Shown piece by piece: positions 42,982 through 54,623 of a stretch of DNA of 64,000 nucleotides (within the stretch, counting starts at the first letter, position 1; each line of letters starts with the position of its first letter). The notes under the pieces were generated by a model that had not been told where the DNA came from, searched no databases, and saw only the letters and a list, made by a program, of their open reading frames with translations. The DNA comes from Saccharum officinarum. Lineage: Eukaryota; Streptophyta; Magnoliopsida; Poales; Poaceae. The translations under genes were made by a program, and so were the position numbers. The stretch is taken from assembly GCA_020631735.1 (NCBI GenBank), contig CM036160.1:9020746-9084745 (forward strand), read 5' to 3'.

Positions 42982-45900
42982 GCCAGAGATGCCAGCACAA
43001 AACACAGCCCAAGAGCTGTACAAGGGAAAGGAAATGACTAAGGCAAAAACTAGAACAGAAACCAAAAATAGAGATAGAGAAAATAGTATTTCTTCTTCCA
43101 CGGAGAAGAGAAGGGGCATGTCACCAGAGATTGCCTAGATGCCAAGGAAACACAAGAGAGAATCAAAGGCAGAACTAACCCCCAGCCTCCGCCATCACAG
43201 TCGGCAAGAGAGGTAAACCACACCTTCGCCATACCCTAACAGTATTGCCCAATCTATCTAGGCCTAAACTCCACCCAAATACACCCTTCGACCGTAGCCT
43301 CCACTTATCCCAATTTTTTGCCTGCATGGCGGCCAACCCCTTCGTCGCAAGCGTAAACAAGCAGCCAGTGGGCGGAGGCAAACCTCACCTACATAAATCA
43401 AAGGCCCCTGCACATAACCTACATCAAAACCAATCAACCATAGCAAGTAGCCGGCAGGTTTGAGGCATTACCTCCGCCATCGCAGATTGCTCAGCCTTCA
43501 ATTAACCATCTAGCACAGCTCCCACAACCAAAGAATGAGCCCAACCTAGACAGCCAAATCAACCCCCCACACTCCACTACCCACCATCGGTATGATCCTG
43601 CCAATAGCCGGAGGCTCCTCAATCGAGTTCCAGACCAAGAAGCAGAAAAAAGATCACTTCAGGTTGGTCAATAACGTAGCGGTACAACGGCCTGTACGGT
43701 GTACCGACTGGACATAGGCACCTATCACTTTTATAGAGCAAGGCCTACAACTCGAGAGCTACCCCCACGCCGATGCCCTGGTAATCAAAATAAACATAGC
43801 AGGATGGGGAATCAGCAGAGTACTAATGGATTTAGGCAGCTCCACCGACATCATCTTCGCCAATGCCTTCGATCAAATAAAGCTCAGCAAAATGCAATTG
43901 CAGCCTTCAAATTCACCACTCATTGGATTCGGAGGAAAGAAAATTCACGCCCTGGGGAAAATATCACTTCTAGTATCCTTTGAAGATCAGGAGAACGCAA
44001 GGACAGAATACATTACCTTCGATGTGATAGACCTCTACTACCCATACAACGCCATCTTTGGCAGAGGCTTTGCAAATAAATTCAACACAACAATACACAT
44101 GGGTTACTTGTGCATGAAGATAGCAGCCCTCCACGGCGTGATCACAGTGCATGGCAGCCAGAAGAAAGCAGGGAACATAGACAGAGCAATCTACAAGTCT
44201 CAGAGAAACATCAACTCCATGGAAACAACCAAGAATAAAATACCAGAGCCTCCGGACATGCCCAAGGGCAAAACAGATTTAGTAGATCAAGAAGAAACAA
44301 AGATAATCCCACTAGAGCAAGCAGTGCCTGACAGAAAGGTCATCATCGGTGCTAACCTATCGAAAGAGGAAGAGACAGAGCTCATTGAAACACTGGCCAA
44401 GAAAAAAGATGTCTTTGCCTGGTCAGCCTCTGACCTCAAAGGGGTTGGCAGAGACATAATACAGAATGCCCTAGACATCAACCCAAAAATGAGGCCAAAG
44501 AAGGAGCGATAAAGGAAAATGTTGAAGGATAGAATCATGACAGTAAAGGCCAAAATCCAAAGGCTCCTGGACACAAACATCATCAGAACAGTTAAGTACT
44601 TGGAATGGCTAGCAAATGTAGTACTAGTACCAAAGAAGAATGGCAAAATGAGAATGTGCATAGATTTCACTGATCTCAACAAGGCCTGCAAGAAAGACCC
44701 ATTCCCGCTACCAAGAATAGATGCCTCCGTCAATAAGGCAGTAGGTTACCAAAGGTTTTCACTCTTGGACTGTTTCTCAAGCTATCACCAGATCTAGCTC
44801 AAGAAAGAAGATGAAGAGAAAACAAGCTTCACCACGCCTTTTGGCCTCTACTGCTACACCAGGATGCCGGAGGGACTAAAAAACGCAGGCGCAACCTTCG
44901 CAAGGATGACGACCAAAGTCTTGGGTCCCCAGCTCTAGAGAAACATCATTGCATACATTGATGATATTGTGGTGATGAGCAAGAATAAAGAAGATCACAT
45001 AGCAGACATCAAGGAGACCTTCGCCAACCTCAGGAAAGTGGGCCTCAAGCTTAACCCAGATAAATGTGTTTTTGGGGTCAGCAAGGGGAAGATGCTCGGT
45101 TACATCATTAGCGCCAAAGGCATATGAGCAAACCCGGACAAAACCAAAGCAATAATCATAATGACAGAGCCATCGACCAAGAAAGAGGTGCAAAGACTCA
45201 CAGGCAGAATAGCGGCACTAAACATATTCATTTCAAAATCTACAGAGCGCAGCCTCCCGTTCTTCAAAGCCCTAAGGGGTGGAGACAAAATAGAGTGGGG
45301 GCCAGAACAGTCAGAGGCCTTTAGGCAACTCAAAAACTACCTGGCAACCAGGCTGCTGGTAACAGTACCGGAGCCGGAGGCTCCACTGTTGTTGTGCGTG
45401 GTAGCCTCTGACCACGCAGTTAGCGGAGTACTCATCCATGAGAAAGAAGAGGGGGCGAAGGTCATTCAGAGACCCGTTTACTTTGTGTCTGAAGCTTTAT
45501 CAGGGGCAAAGTTGAATTATCCAGAGATAGAAAAAATTGCATACGCAGTCCTGACATCCTTAAGAAAGCTAAAGCACTACTTTCAGGCGCATGAGATCAT
45601 GGTCCCGACATCACTGCCACTCGGGGACATACTAAGGAACAAAGAAGCCTTTGAAAGAATAGGAAAATAGGCTATAGAGTAATCCCAATCAGAAATCACA
45701 TATATGCCAAGAACAACAATCAAATCACAGGCGTTAGCAGACTTTATGGCGGATTGGACACCCTCGCCCCAGAGCAACCCCTAACCTAGTAATGAAACCT
45801 GGACAATTTTCATGGATGGGGCATGAGGCCAATCAGGTGCCGGGACCTCCGTAGTATTACTATCACCATCAGGCCTCTAGACTAAACATGCAGCCAGACT

Positions 45901-47504
45901 AGAGTTCAGAGCAACAAACAACATAGCAGAATACGAAGGCCTTGTACTGGGGCTCAACAAAGCAAAAGCACTCGAGGCAAGAACGCTACTGATAAACACA
46001 GACTCTCAAGTCGTGGCGGGCCAAGTGGAAAAAGAATACATGGCACGAGAACCAGAGCTAGTCAACTACTTAGCCTTGGTAAGAGCTTTTGAGTGGAGGT
46101 TCCAAGGATTCACTTTGAAACACATTCCAAGATTAGAAAACGCGGAAGCAGATGAACTGGCGAAGGCCGCAGCAAACAATTTACCAATGCTAGAAGGAAC
46201 ATTCTACCAAATCTTAACATCACTAGCCATAGAAATAGCAACAAAGGCATTCCAAACAGTCTTGCTCACTGAGTGTGAAGATTGGAGGCAAATAATAATT
46301 GACAGTCTAAACAACGTGTGCACTACAGAAGATGAAGCAATCGCAACAAGAATGATAGCAAGAGCAAGAAGTTGCACGATGATTGATGGCACTTTGTACA
46401 ATAAAGGGGTGGTCCAACCACTTCTCAAATGCATATCGTAGAGCGAATGGAGGGGGATCCTACAAGAAATACACTCAGGAATCTGTGACTCTCATATTGG
46501 CCCAAGGGCACTGTCGGCGAAGGCCATCAGGCAAGGGTTCTATTGGCCCATGCACATCAAGGATGCAGAGAAAATAGTGAAGACCTGTGTAGCATGTCAA
46601 AACTTCTCCCCATGCCAGTCCAAACCTTCGGTGGAAACACAGCTCATTTCACCAACCTGGCCATTGCAAAGATGGGGTATGGATCTAGTAGGCCCACTGT
46701 CACCTTCGCAAAGGGGGGAACAAGTTTGTCGTGGTCGCCATAGAATACTTCATCAGATGGATTGAAGCTAAGCCACTTGCAACCATCATGTCAAAGTCAG
46801 TTAAAAAGTTTTTTTGGCAAAACATCGTGTGTAGGTTTGGAGTACCAAGATCATTGACAGTGGACAACGGGAAACAATTTGATTCAGAAAACTTCAAAGA
46901 CTTTTACAGAAGCATAGGAACAAAAATAGCCTTCGCCTCAGTCTGCCACCTAGAGTCAAATGGAGCCATAGAAAGAGCCAACAGAATAGTCTTTTCGGCA
47001 ATCTCCAAGACACTGTTCAACCTCTGCAAAGGCAAATGGATAGATGAACTTCTGAAGGTCGTGTGGTCTCACAATACAATAGTCTCTAGGACCACAGGCT
47101 TCACCCTATTTAGGCTCCTATATGGCGAAGAGGCAATGCTACCGGAGGAGATCAAATATCAAAGCCTCTGCACCATAAGGCAAGCCATGGCTGAAGATGA
47201 AGAATACTCAAAGGAAACAATCGAAGCAACCAGATTAGAGGTTGTTGACAACATCACAAAGTACTAGCAGCAGACCAAAAAATGGAGAGACAACCAAGTT
47301 GTGAGAAAAAACATACAAGACGGAGACTTGGTCCTCAGAAGAAAAGCAAATGCAGCAAACGCTGGAAAGCTTTAGCCAAAGTGGGAAGGCCCCTACACAG
47401 CGAAGACAACAAGCAGACTAGGATCATTCTACCTGATAGATGCCAAAGGCAAAACTTCACTTCACACCTGGAACATCCATAGATTGCGTAGATTTTATAT
47501 TTAA
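42982..47504 (+). pseudogene. Tat Gypsy gag C-terminus and pol
   Basis: After the solo LTR, a degenerate zinc knuckle (FFHGEEKGHVTRDCLDAKE, about 43090) is followed by protease (VLMDLGSSTDIIFANAF, 43826), RT (LVPKKNGKMRMCIDFTDLN, FSLLDCFSSYHQI, AYIDDIVVMSK; 44520-45120), RNase H (LCVVASDHAVSGVLIHEKE, 45380), a second RNase H (FMDGA.GQSGAGTSVVL, INTDSQVVAGQVEKEY; 45810-46170), integrase zinc region (IHSGICDSHIGPRAL, CVACQNF; 46465-46600) and core (TVDNGKQF, ESNGAIERAN). It ends LHTWNIHRLRRFYI at 47504. Stops (for example after SSYHQI, PQL, SAKGI, RIGK and KCIS) and a frameshift near 46705 make it inactive. In the integrase core the first acidic residue reads Glu (VVAIEYF) where relatives have Asp. 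Confidence 0.92.
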
Positions 47505-47860
47505 ATTGTAAATGGGTAGCCTCCGCAAAATATAAGCGAAGGCCCCACGTTTTTCTTCTCTCCTTTTTGTTTCTAGAAAACTCACGTCAGGGCCTGTACT
47601 CTTTTCCACACAGAGGAAACTCCTAGTGGAGGTGAGGTTTTTAATGAGGCAGGACCCATGTAAAAATCCTCTAAAGTATAAAGAGGTACTCCCCATGAAA
47701 GCGTTCCAAGCGAAGGTCGAAAGTGGCTAGCAACGGAGCCACAACATTCGACATTAAGAATCAAACAACTGAGAACCTCCCAACACTGAAAGTCGAAGGC
47801 TCTACAGTGTGGGACGACCTTCTTAGCCAAAAATGGCCCAAATTCTTGACAAAGACCTGT
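47505..47860 (+). other. Tat Gypsy spacer after integrase
   Basis: Non-coding spacer with GCCTCCGC and GCGAAGG words, also seen elsewhere in the element. It ends at the CCTGT target site (47856-47860) of the third solo LTR. Confidence 0.6.
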
Positions 47861-50367
47861 TGAAGGGTCGAGATGGCGGACTAGAGGGGGGTGAATAGTC
47901 CTTTCTAAAACTTAAACGCGTTGGCTAACCAAAACAAATGCGGAATTAAACTTATCGGTCTAGCCAAGACTACACCCCTCTATCTAAGTTCTCTAGCACC
48001 TTGCAAAGATCCTAATTAAGCAACTAAGGTGCTAAGCTTACCAAGAGCTCACCTACTCAATTCTAGAGCAAGGTCACACAAACCTATGCACTAGTACTTT
48101 GCCAACCAAGGGAGCTCCTACACAACTAGTGAAGCAAAAACACAAAGCTCCTAAGCTCACTAGCAAAGCTCAATAACAAGGCAACTAATGCCAAATTAGA
48201 GAGCGCAAGTCACTTAGCTACACAAACTAAGCAATGTGACTAACAAGGTTACATAAACCAAATTAGTCACGCAAGGGGAAGCTTCTAGCTACACAAGCAA
48301 GAAGACAACTAGCAAGCTACACAAGCAAACTAGTTAAGAGAGCAACTACACAAGCACAAGTATATATGAAAGTAAATACAAGCTTGTGTTACACGAAGGC
48401 AAACCACCGAGAAGAGTAGACAAGGTTGACACGGTGATTTTCTCCCGAGGTTCACTTGGTTGCCACCAAGCTACGTCCCCGTTGTGTCGACCAACACTTC
48501 GTGGTTCGGCGGCTAATCGGTCACACACCGAGCCTGTCAAAAGGCACCGCAAGAACCTACCATAAAGTGTGGTAGCTCAATGACACGATCAACTAGAGTT
48601 GCTCTTCGCGATCCCCGCGGGGTGAGCACAATCCCCCTCACAAAGCTTCTCCGGAGCCTCGCACAATCTTCTTGCGAGCTTCGACGGAGCCACAAGCCAC
48701 CAAGCCGTCTAGGAGGTGGCAACCTCCAAGAGTAACAAGCACCACCGGCTTGCAACACGATCACCTAGTGCCACACGATGCAATCTCTCAAAGCAACGCA
48801 CTAGAATCGCTCTCTCACTCGATCCGATGAACACTATCAAGTATGAGTGAGTTAGAGGGCTCCCAAGCACTACCACACAAGTCACAAAGACTATAGTGTG
48901 CTCAACTAGTGGCCACAGCCGGCCAAGGCATCTATTTATAACCCCACGGTCAAATAGAGCCGTTACCCCTTCACTGGGCAAAACTCGGGACGACCGGACG
49001 CGCCGGTCGTAACTGACCGGACGCGCTCAGCCGCGTCCGGTCGCCCCTGCGACGTCCACGTGTCCCTCAAAATTCAAATGCGACCGTTAGATCCTCCAAC
49101 GGTCACTGACCCTCAACGGTCAAACCAACGACCGGACGCGCTGCTTCGAACGACCGGACGCGCCGCTCACACAACGGCTATTTCGCGAAGCAACGACCGG
49201 ACGCGCCGATCGCAACGACCGGACGCGCCGGTCACGACCGGACGCACCGGTCCCGTAACTGACCGGACGCGCTGGTCAACCCTGAGCCGCGCACAACGAA
49301 CCAGCGACCGGACGCGCTGAAGAACTGACCGGACGCCACAGTGCCCGCGTCCGGTCGGAGTCCAGTAAGCTCCCTGGACGACCGGACGCGTCCGGTCGCC
49401 TGTGACCGGACGCGCCTCGCGTCCGATCAAACAACTGAAAAACGCGCAGATACTGGACACTGACCGGACGCGTCCGGTCACACCGTGACCGCGTCCGGTG
49501 CAGCGTCCGGTCACCACTGTGACCTCCGTTCGCCTCCGTTTCTTTTCCGACTTCCGGCGCAATAAAAAATAGGCGTTTCACTTCTCCAAAAAGCGCCGAA
49601 TCCCGCCTCGCAAGCTCGGCGGGAGGGAGAGAGGAACCCAAACCCCTCTCTACCACTTAAACTCCACCGCCTTCGCAAATGTGCCAACACCAACAAGTGA
49701 TCACCACCTTGTGCACGTGTGTTAGCATTTTCATAATCATTTTTCGAGGCGTTAACCACTCAACTTACCACGCCACTCGATCCTAGCAACGATGCATAGT
49801 TAGATCACACGAGTGGCACTAGATGACCGATATGCAAACAAGTTTGCCCCTCTTAATAGTACGGCCATCTATCCTAAACCCGGTCATAAACTTCTCTACA
49901 CACCTATGACCGGTGAAATGGAAATGCCCTAGGTTATACCTTTGCCTTGCGCATTCCACTCCATCTCCTTCGACGTTGATGCAACACATGCACCAACCAA
50001 TCACCAAATGATATGATCCACTTCATATCATCACGTGACCGTATTGGTTCATCGATCTTGACCTCACTTGCTCTTCACCGTTGCCTCGGTCCTTCGGCGC
50101 CAAGCCATGCTCAAGCTTCACCGTCACACGCGGTCCCTCACTTCAAAGCCTCTAACTTGCCCTTCACACTAGCAACCGGTCCATCAAGCCAAGCCTCATC
50201 TTGATCTTCGCCACCTTGGTCACATGACTCCATGTCATGTCTCATATGCAATGAGCTCCTTCATGACACCATCATATGTGGACTAATCTCCTGTGTATCT
50301 CACATAACTACATATTTAGTCCACCTAAGTTGTCACTCAATTACCAAAACCAAACAAGGACCTTTCA
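47861..50367 (-). mobile_element. Solo LTR, copy 3 (in 3' spacer of the Tat Gypsy)
   Basis: 2507 bp, flanked by a perfect 5-bp duplication CCTGT (47856-47860 and 50368-50372). On the plus strand it begins TGAAGGGTCGAGATGGCGGA and ends AAACAAGGACCTTTCA. The GACCGGACGCG array is most developed here (about 48990-49510), with some 20 units. It is the longest of the three relatives, the extra length lying mainly in the array side and the first kilobase (repeated CTAGCAAG and CACAAGC words). Confidence 0.87.
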
Positions 50368-50372
50368 CCTGT

Positions 50373-51871
50373 CCTCTGTCAGGCATCAAGAAGGAAACTC
50401 ACAGATGGCAAAAATGCCAAAGCAACCCGAAAAAAGACCTACCTTCACCGTAGGCATCGGGCATCCCTGAACCTGGCGAAGACCTGTCACACTCAGGCAT
50501 TAGGCATGACAACACTTAAATGACTACAGTACCAATAGCATTCAAAACATAAGATACGTCAAGGACAATAAAGATCACAAGATCATTCACCAATCAAGGA
50601 AGATCCAGGCATTAAAGCCAAACAAACCTACCAGAATTCAAGAAACCAAGAAGCTCAGGACTATAAAACTCAAGACCCCAAGCCATTCTCACCCTCAGTC
50701 AGTGCATAATCACCAGGGGGAACTAGAGCAACGACCTAGCAACCACATCAAAACCTAGGCCATAAAAGCCATGGAAGCAGGAATATCTTTGGCCACCAAA
50801 AACATAACCGTTATAGTATGAAGACTTGTAAAGGTAGCAGCTATTGCACCCCGATGAAGGCATAGTAAAAGCAATTAATATCCACGGCACAGTGACAAAC
50901 AACAGCCACAGTGTGTTGTATAGCCTCAACATGTCAATAACACCTTAGCGTCTGAGGTTGCGAGAGGGTATTGTACGAAGGCTAGTAACATCCCCCCGCA
51001 ACGAAAGGCACATGCTGTACTAGCCATGGATCAACCATGTTCAACGGGAGCACAGCTGTTACAGCATGACCAAAAAAGGCGGAGGTTGAACCTACAAGCC
51101 AGCAAAGGCATAGTGCAAGAAATGCTTCCTCAACAACCGTCACTTGCACAAGCTGTGCAGTGGCCTCTTGAGAAGCATCTGATGATCGCTCAAATTGTAC
51201 CAAAGCCTTCGCAACATCGGCAAGATCGAATACAAGCATTGCACAACCTTTGGCCTGACACTCCAGATAAACGCCAACAAATGCAAGCAAGTACATAGAC
51301 GGAGACCAGAGCAACCTACAATCTTCCATGGCACACAAAAGAATGAGATCACCACCACCGTGACGTGCAGGTTCATCTTCACAAGGAGCCAGAGAAGAAA
51401 GAAGCGGAGGTCAGAGTCTCAGAATAAGAGCCATCACGAAGACCAAAGCCGCAACCAGTCAACAACAAAGCTCTAGCCAGCAATCAACACCATCCAAGAA
51501 AGGAACAGGTAGAGCCTAGATGAGATATGTAAGCAGAATAGATTCAGAGCCTTCAAAACAAACAACAAAGATGTAAACAAAGCCTTCGGCATATAAACCC
51601 TTAAAATTCTATAACACTTGAGTCAAACTCAATATTTACAAAACTTATTAAGCCATAAGGCTTGAGCAAAGTCAAAAATTATACAAAGCCACAAGGCAAA
51701 ATGTAAGCAACAAAGGAGCGTGCAACAAAATCTAAGGCGAAGGCCCTCGCCAAGCTTAAAAAAGTATAACTTACTCAAATGGAGCTGATACATGCTAGCC
51801 TCCGCATCTGTCACACCCGCCCGACGATGCGACTGTGGCTGAAAGCTAATGCTGTGGAACATGGCAAGAGG
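50373..51871 (+). other. Tat Gypsy 3' non-coding spacer
   Basis: No recognised coding region on the plus strand. The sequence is AC-rich with repeated AAGGC, GCCTTCG and GAAGGC words like the rest of the element. It separates integrase from the antisense ORF. Confidence 0.5.
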
Positions 51872-53380
51872 CTATGAGTCCACCTCATCTTCTGACACCT
51901 CCAAGACTTCAACATCCATGGGGTGGCGACGGCTTGCGCCCCCAGCCTCCACGCCGTCCGAAGGATGGGCACCTCTGTGCCTGGCATCTCCCGCCTCGTC
52001 CGAGCTAGATGAGTCACCACCAAGAACACCGGGCAATGGGTTGGCAGCGGAGGGCTCAGGATGATCCTCACCCACAGCCCCCTGGCCGCAGCCACCATCC
52101 TTCGACGCGATGAACTTCTCTGCCCTCGTAGACATCGGACCTCCGCCACTGTTCTCAGCAGAGTCCTCCTTAGCATTGGCGGAGGCCTCGACAGACCTAG
52201 AGGTTGAAGAAGTGGTGGAGGCGGCGGAAGCTTCCGCGGCGACGAAGGTCTTCTGCTTCTTAGCAGCAACTTGGGAAGCACCAACCCCTTTCCTCTTCTT
52301 TGTCTCTGCTGCCACCATAACATTCTTGGCAGCAGCCTTCCTCTTCTTCTCCTCAATAGTAGCTAGAACCTCCGGAGGAACCTCGTGCTCCTCGTGGTGG
52401 ATTCCAAGTTCCTCTAGAACCCTATTAAGCCGGGGCATCGAGCCTCCAGAAACCCTCCGCATAAGATATTCCTTGTCAGAGATCTTTCCAATGATCTGCC
52501 ACGCATTGTCCTCCACCATCACAGTGAAGGCCTCCTTGTCCTCACCTTTCTACAGCTCACGATTGAACCACGAAAAGGAAACCCCCTCAGCTGGACCATA
52601 CACAGGGACATTCACCATCTTAATAGTGAACTCATGGTTCTTCTTGCCAAGTGGCCAGTAGTTGGACACCACCATCTCCTCGACCAGGTCTCAGCCTCCG
52701 GAGTAACGACACGCCAAAGCAAAAGCCTTGTTGCAAGCCTCCCTCTCAGGGGTTATCTCCTCGCTTAGAGTAACCTTCAACAGGGGCTTCATCTCCAACA
52801 TGATGGAGGCTAGCGGACAGCGAACTTCCTTCGTCCCATCTTCATACGTCGGGGTCATGTTGTACGTCTTGAGGTAAAACTAGTACCTCATCCAATCCTG
52901 ATCCCACTTGTTCTTCTAGCAGTAGGAAATCTCCAAACGAGGGCTCCCCTACTGCCTCTTCACCATAAAGGCGCAGCTGCCATACTAGGCAATGAACTCC
53001 TCTCCGCCAACCTTCACCCTCTTTGGCTGCCACTACAACTCATAGTATGTGCAGAATGTATCTAGGTTTGGATCAGCACCATAAGATTCGCAAGCCCAGC
53101 AGAATTTGCTCAAAGTCAGGAACCCATTGGGGGTCAGATGGTGAAGTTGGAGCTAAAACACCTCAAGAACCTCACGCGGGAATGTGACGGAGGGCAGGCG
53201 AAGGCCATAAGAAAAGTAGTCCCTGAACATAATCGCATAGCCCTCAGCCGGTGAAGGCACGGTCTGCCCCGCCAACGAAGGCTCGGCTCGTCCAGTGAAA
53301 AAGAAACCCTCCTTCTCCATCTTCTTAATCATCCTCTCCATCATCAGCGACTCACAAAAATCCCAAGTTTTTCAAGCCAT
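51872..53380 (-). pseudogene. Antisense ORF of the Tat Gypsy (Transposase_28-type protein)
   Basis: About 500 codons run opposite to gag-pol, between integrase and the 3' LTR. The probable start is 53380 (M-A-stop-KTWDFCESLMMERM, with TGA at codon 3). The N-terminal part has the pattern of the Pfam family annotated 'putative gypsy type transposon' (LRLPSVTFPREVLEVF, LQLHHLTPNGFLTLSKFCWA, then ...DTFCTYYEL). The middle reads EDNAWQIIGKISDKEYLMRR; the C-terminus is Lys/Ala-rich with a nuclear-signal-like EEKKRKAAAKN and KKRKG, then an acidic Ser/Asp tail ending VSEDEVDS. Several TAG stops occur (for example NREL.KGEDKEAF). Such antisense ORFs are known in grass Tat elements; their function is not established. 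Confidence 0.8.
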
Positions 53381-53591
53381 CGCCTTCGCCTCACTACCTC
53401 TGACCAGATCACCATCGAAGCGTCAATGCTCGCAAGATCCTCCTCTAGCTCTTACGCCTCAACTATCGCCACCATGCAGTCTTCAAACCGAGCAAACCAC
53501 CCACTCACCCTAATGCCAAGGAGGTATCCTCCCGAAAGGATCCGAAAAGAAATTTTTGAGATCACAGTCTGTGGGACCAAACCGTGGCCTC

Positions 53592-53605
53592 AAAAGGGGG
53601 GAAAC
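53592..53605 (+). other. Polypurine tract of the Tat Gypsy
   Basis: AAAAGGGGGGAAAC directly precedes the 3' LTR start TGTTGGGACG. Confidence 0.85.
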
Positions 53606-54348
53606 TGTTGGGACGAGTACCCCAGGTGGTGGAGGCCTGAACGTGCACGAGCCAGACGGGCACTGATGATTCATCTAGAGTCTTGTAGGAAAAGTGGGGT
53701 CTCTGGCGCTGGGAGTGGAGGCCTCAGACCGAGCCGACGGCGACTCAGAATTGGGGGATAACCACTATAGGCGGAGGCTCTGGGCCATGTGGGCAAAAGC
53801 AACTAACGGGATGCCAGAGTCTTGTGTGCAGTGCAGGGGAAATCTAGTGGGGGTCCCCTCTTAGACGTCAAGGGCTCCCGGATGGTGAGGCGTGGCGAAG
53901 GTTCGGGCCTCACAGCCGAAGGTTCCGGCGTCACAAGCGGATGTTTCCACAACAAGCCGGCCGGGGACCCTGACGGGAGGACGGAGGTCACGGGCGCCTG
54001 GCTGACTTTCTAGGCGATCGGCGGACCAGCGGTGTGGGCCGGGATTGAGCTTGCACCCTCGTCCCATCGTGAAGAAGGCGGTTCACGGAAAGATTATCTC
54101 GCTGCCCCTGCCCTGCCTGCTTGCGATAGGAATCTTCTTAGAACATCCCGCCACCGTCACGGGGCAAATGTGTAAAAGGCAATGATGGCCAACAGTGCCC
54201 TATAAAATGGAGAAGTAATTGTACTGGGGGTTGGTTGGTGAATGCATTAATGAAACCCTAGCCTCCTTCAAGCTCACCTGTATTTAGTCCACCGCCAGGG
54301 GCATTGGCTGTGCGGAGGCTCTCCTAGTCCACTCGCTAGATTCCGTTA
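53606..54348 (+). repeat. 3' LTR of the Tat Gypsy, interrupted at its end
   Basis: Matches 39007-39748 from TGTTGGGACGAGTACCCCAG to GATTCCGTTA. The last eight bases seen in the 5' LTR (TTCCAACA) are missing because another element starts after the A at 54348. Confidence 0.92.
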
Positions 54349-54533
54349 CTAGTGGATGGGGCGCGCCCTCGCGCGCCACATCAGTCAGGCATTGATCTAA
54401 GAAAAAGGCAGATGAATAGTAGATTTGGAGTATTGATTTAGCTGTGACAAATCGCTCTTTTTTTTAATTACGTATTTGTATGCGTGTGGTCTGCGTAGAC
54501 GACCACATTGAGGGCAAACACAGTAAGAGCGAT

Positions 54534-54537
<4 letters not shown>

Positions 54538-54621
<84 letters not shown>
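54538..54621. repeat. (TA)n microsatellite
   Basis: About 84 bp of uninterrupted TA dinucleotides near the 3' end of Helitron-like element 1. Confidence 0.95.

Positions 54622-54623
<2 letters not shown>

Larger units (their letters stand above)
39007..54348 (+). mobile_element. Ty3/Gypsy retrotransposon, Tat lineage
   Basis: Plus-strand element with LTRs at 39007-39755 and 53606-54348. About 10.8 kb remains after subtracting two inserted solo LTRs. The order LTR, PBS, gag, protease, RT, RNase H, a second (archaeal-type) RNase H, integrase, antisense ORF, polypurine tract, LTR is that of grass Tat elements. The 3' LTR stops at CCGTTA where the left LTR continues TTCCAACA; a Helitron-like end begins exactly there. 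The expected right-hand target duplication of CTCTG (39002-39006) is therefore not visible. Stops throughout show it is inactive. Confidence 0.92.

Noticed and set aside
39007..54348. Endogenous plant pararetrovirus
   Set aside because: Two LTRs, a PBS, a polypurine tract, integrase and gag with a zinc knuckle place it, and the element at 12899-24100, with Gypsy retrotransposons. No movement or coat protein region is seen.
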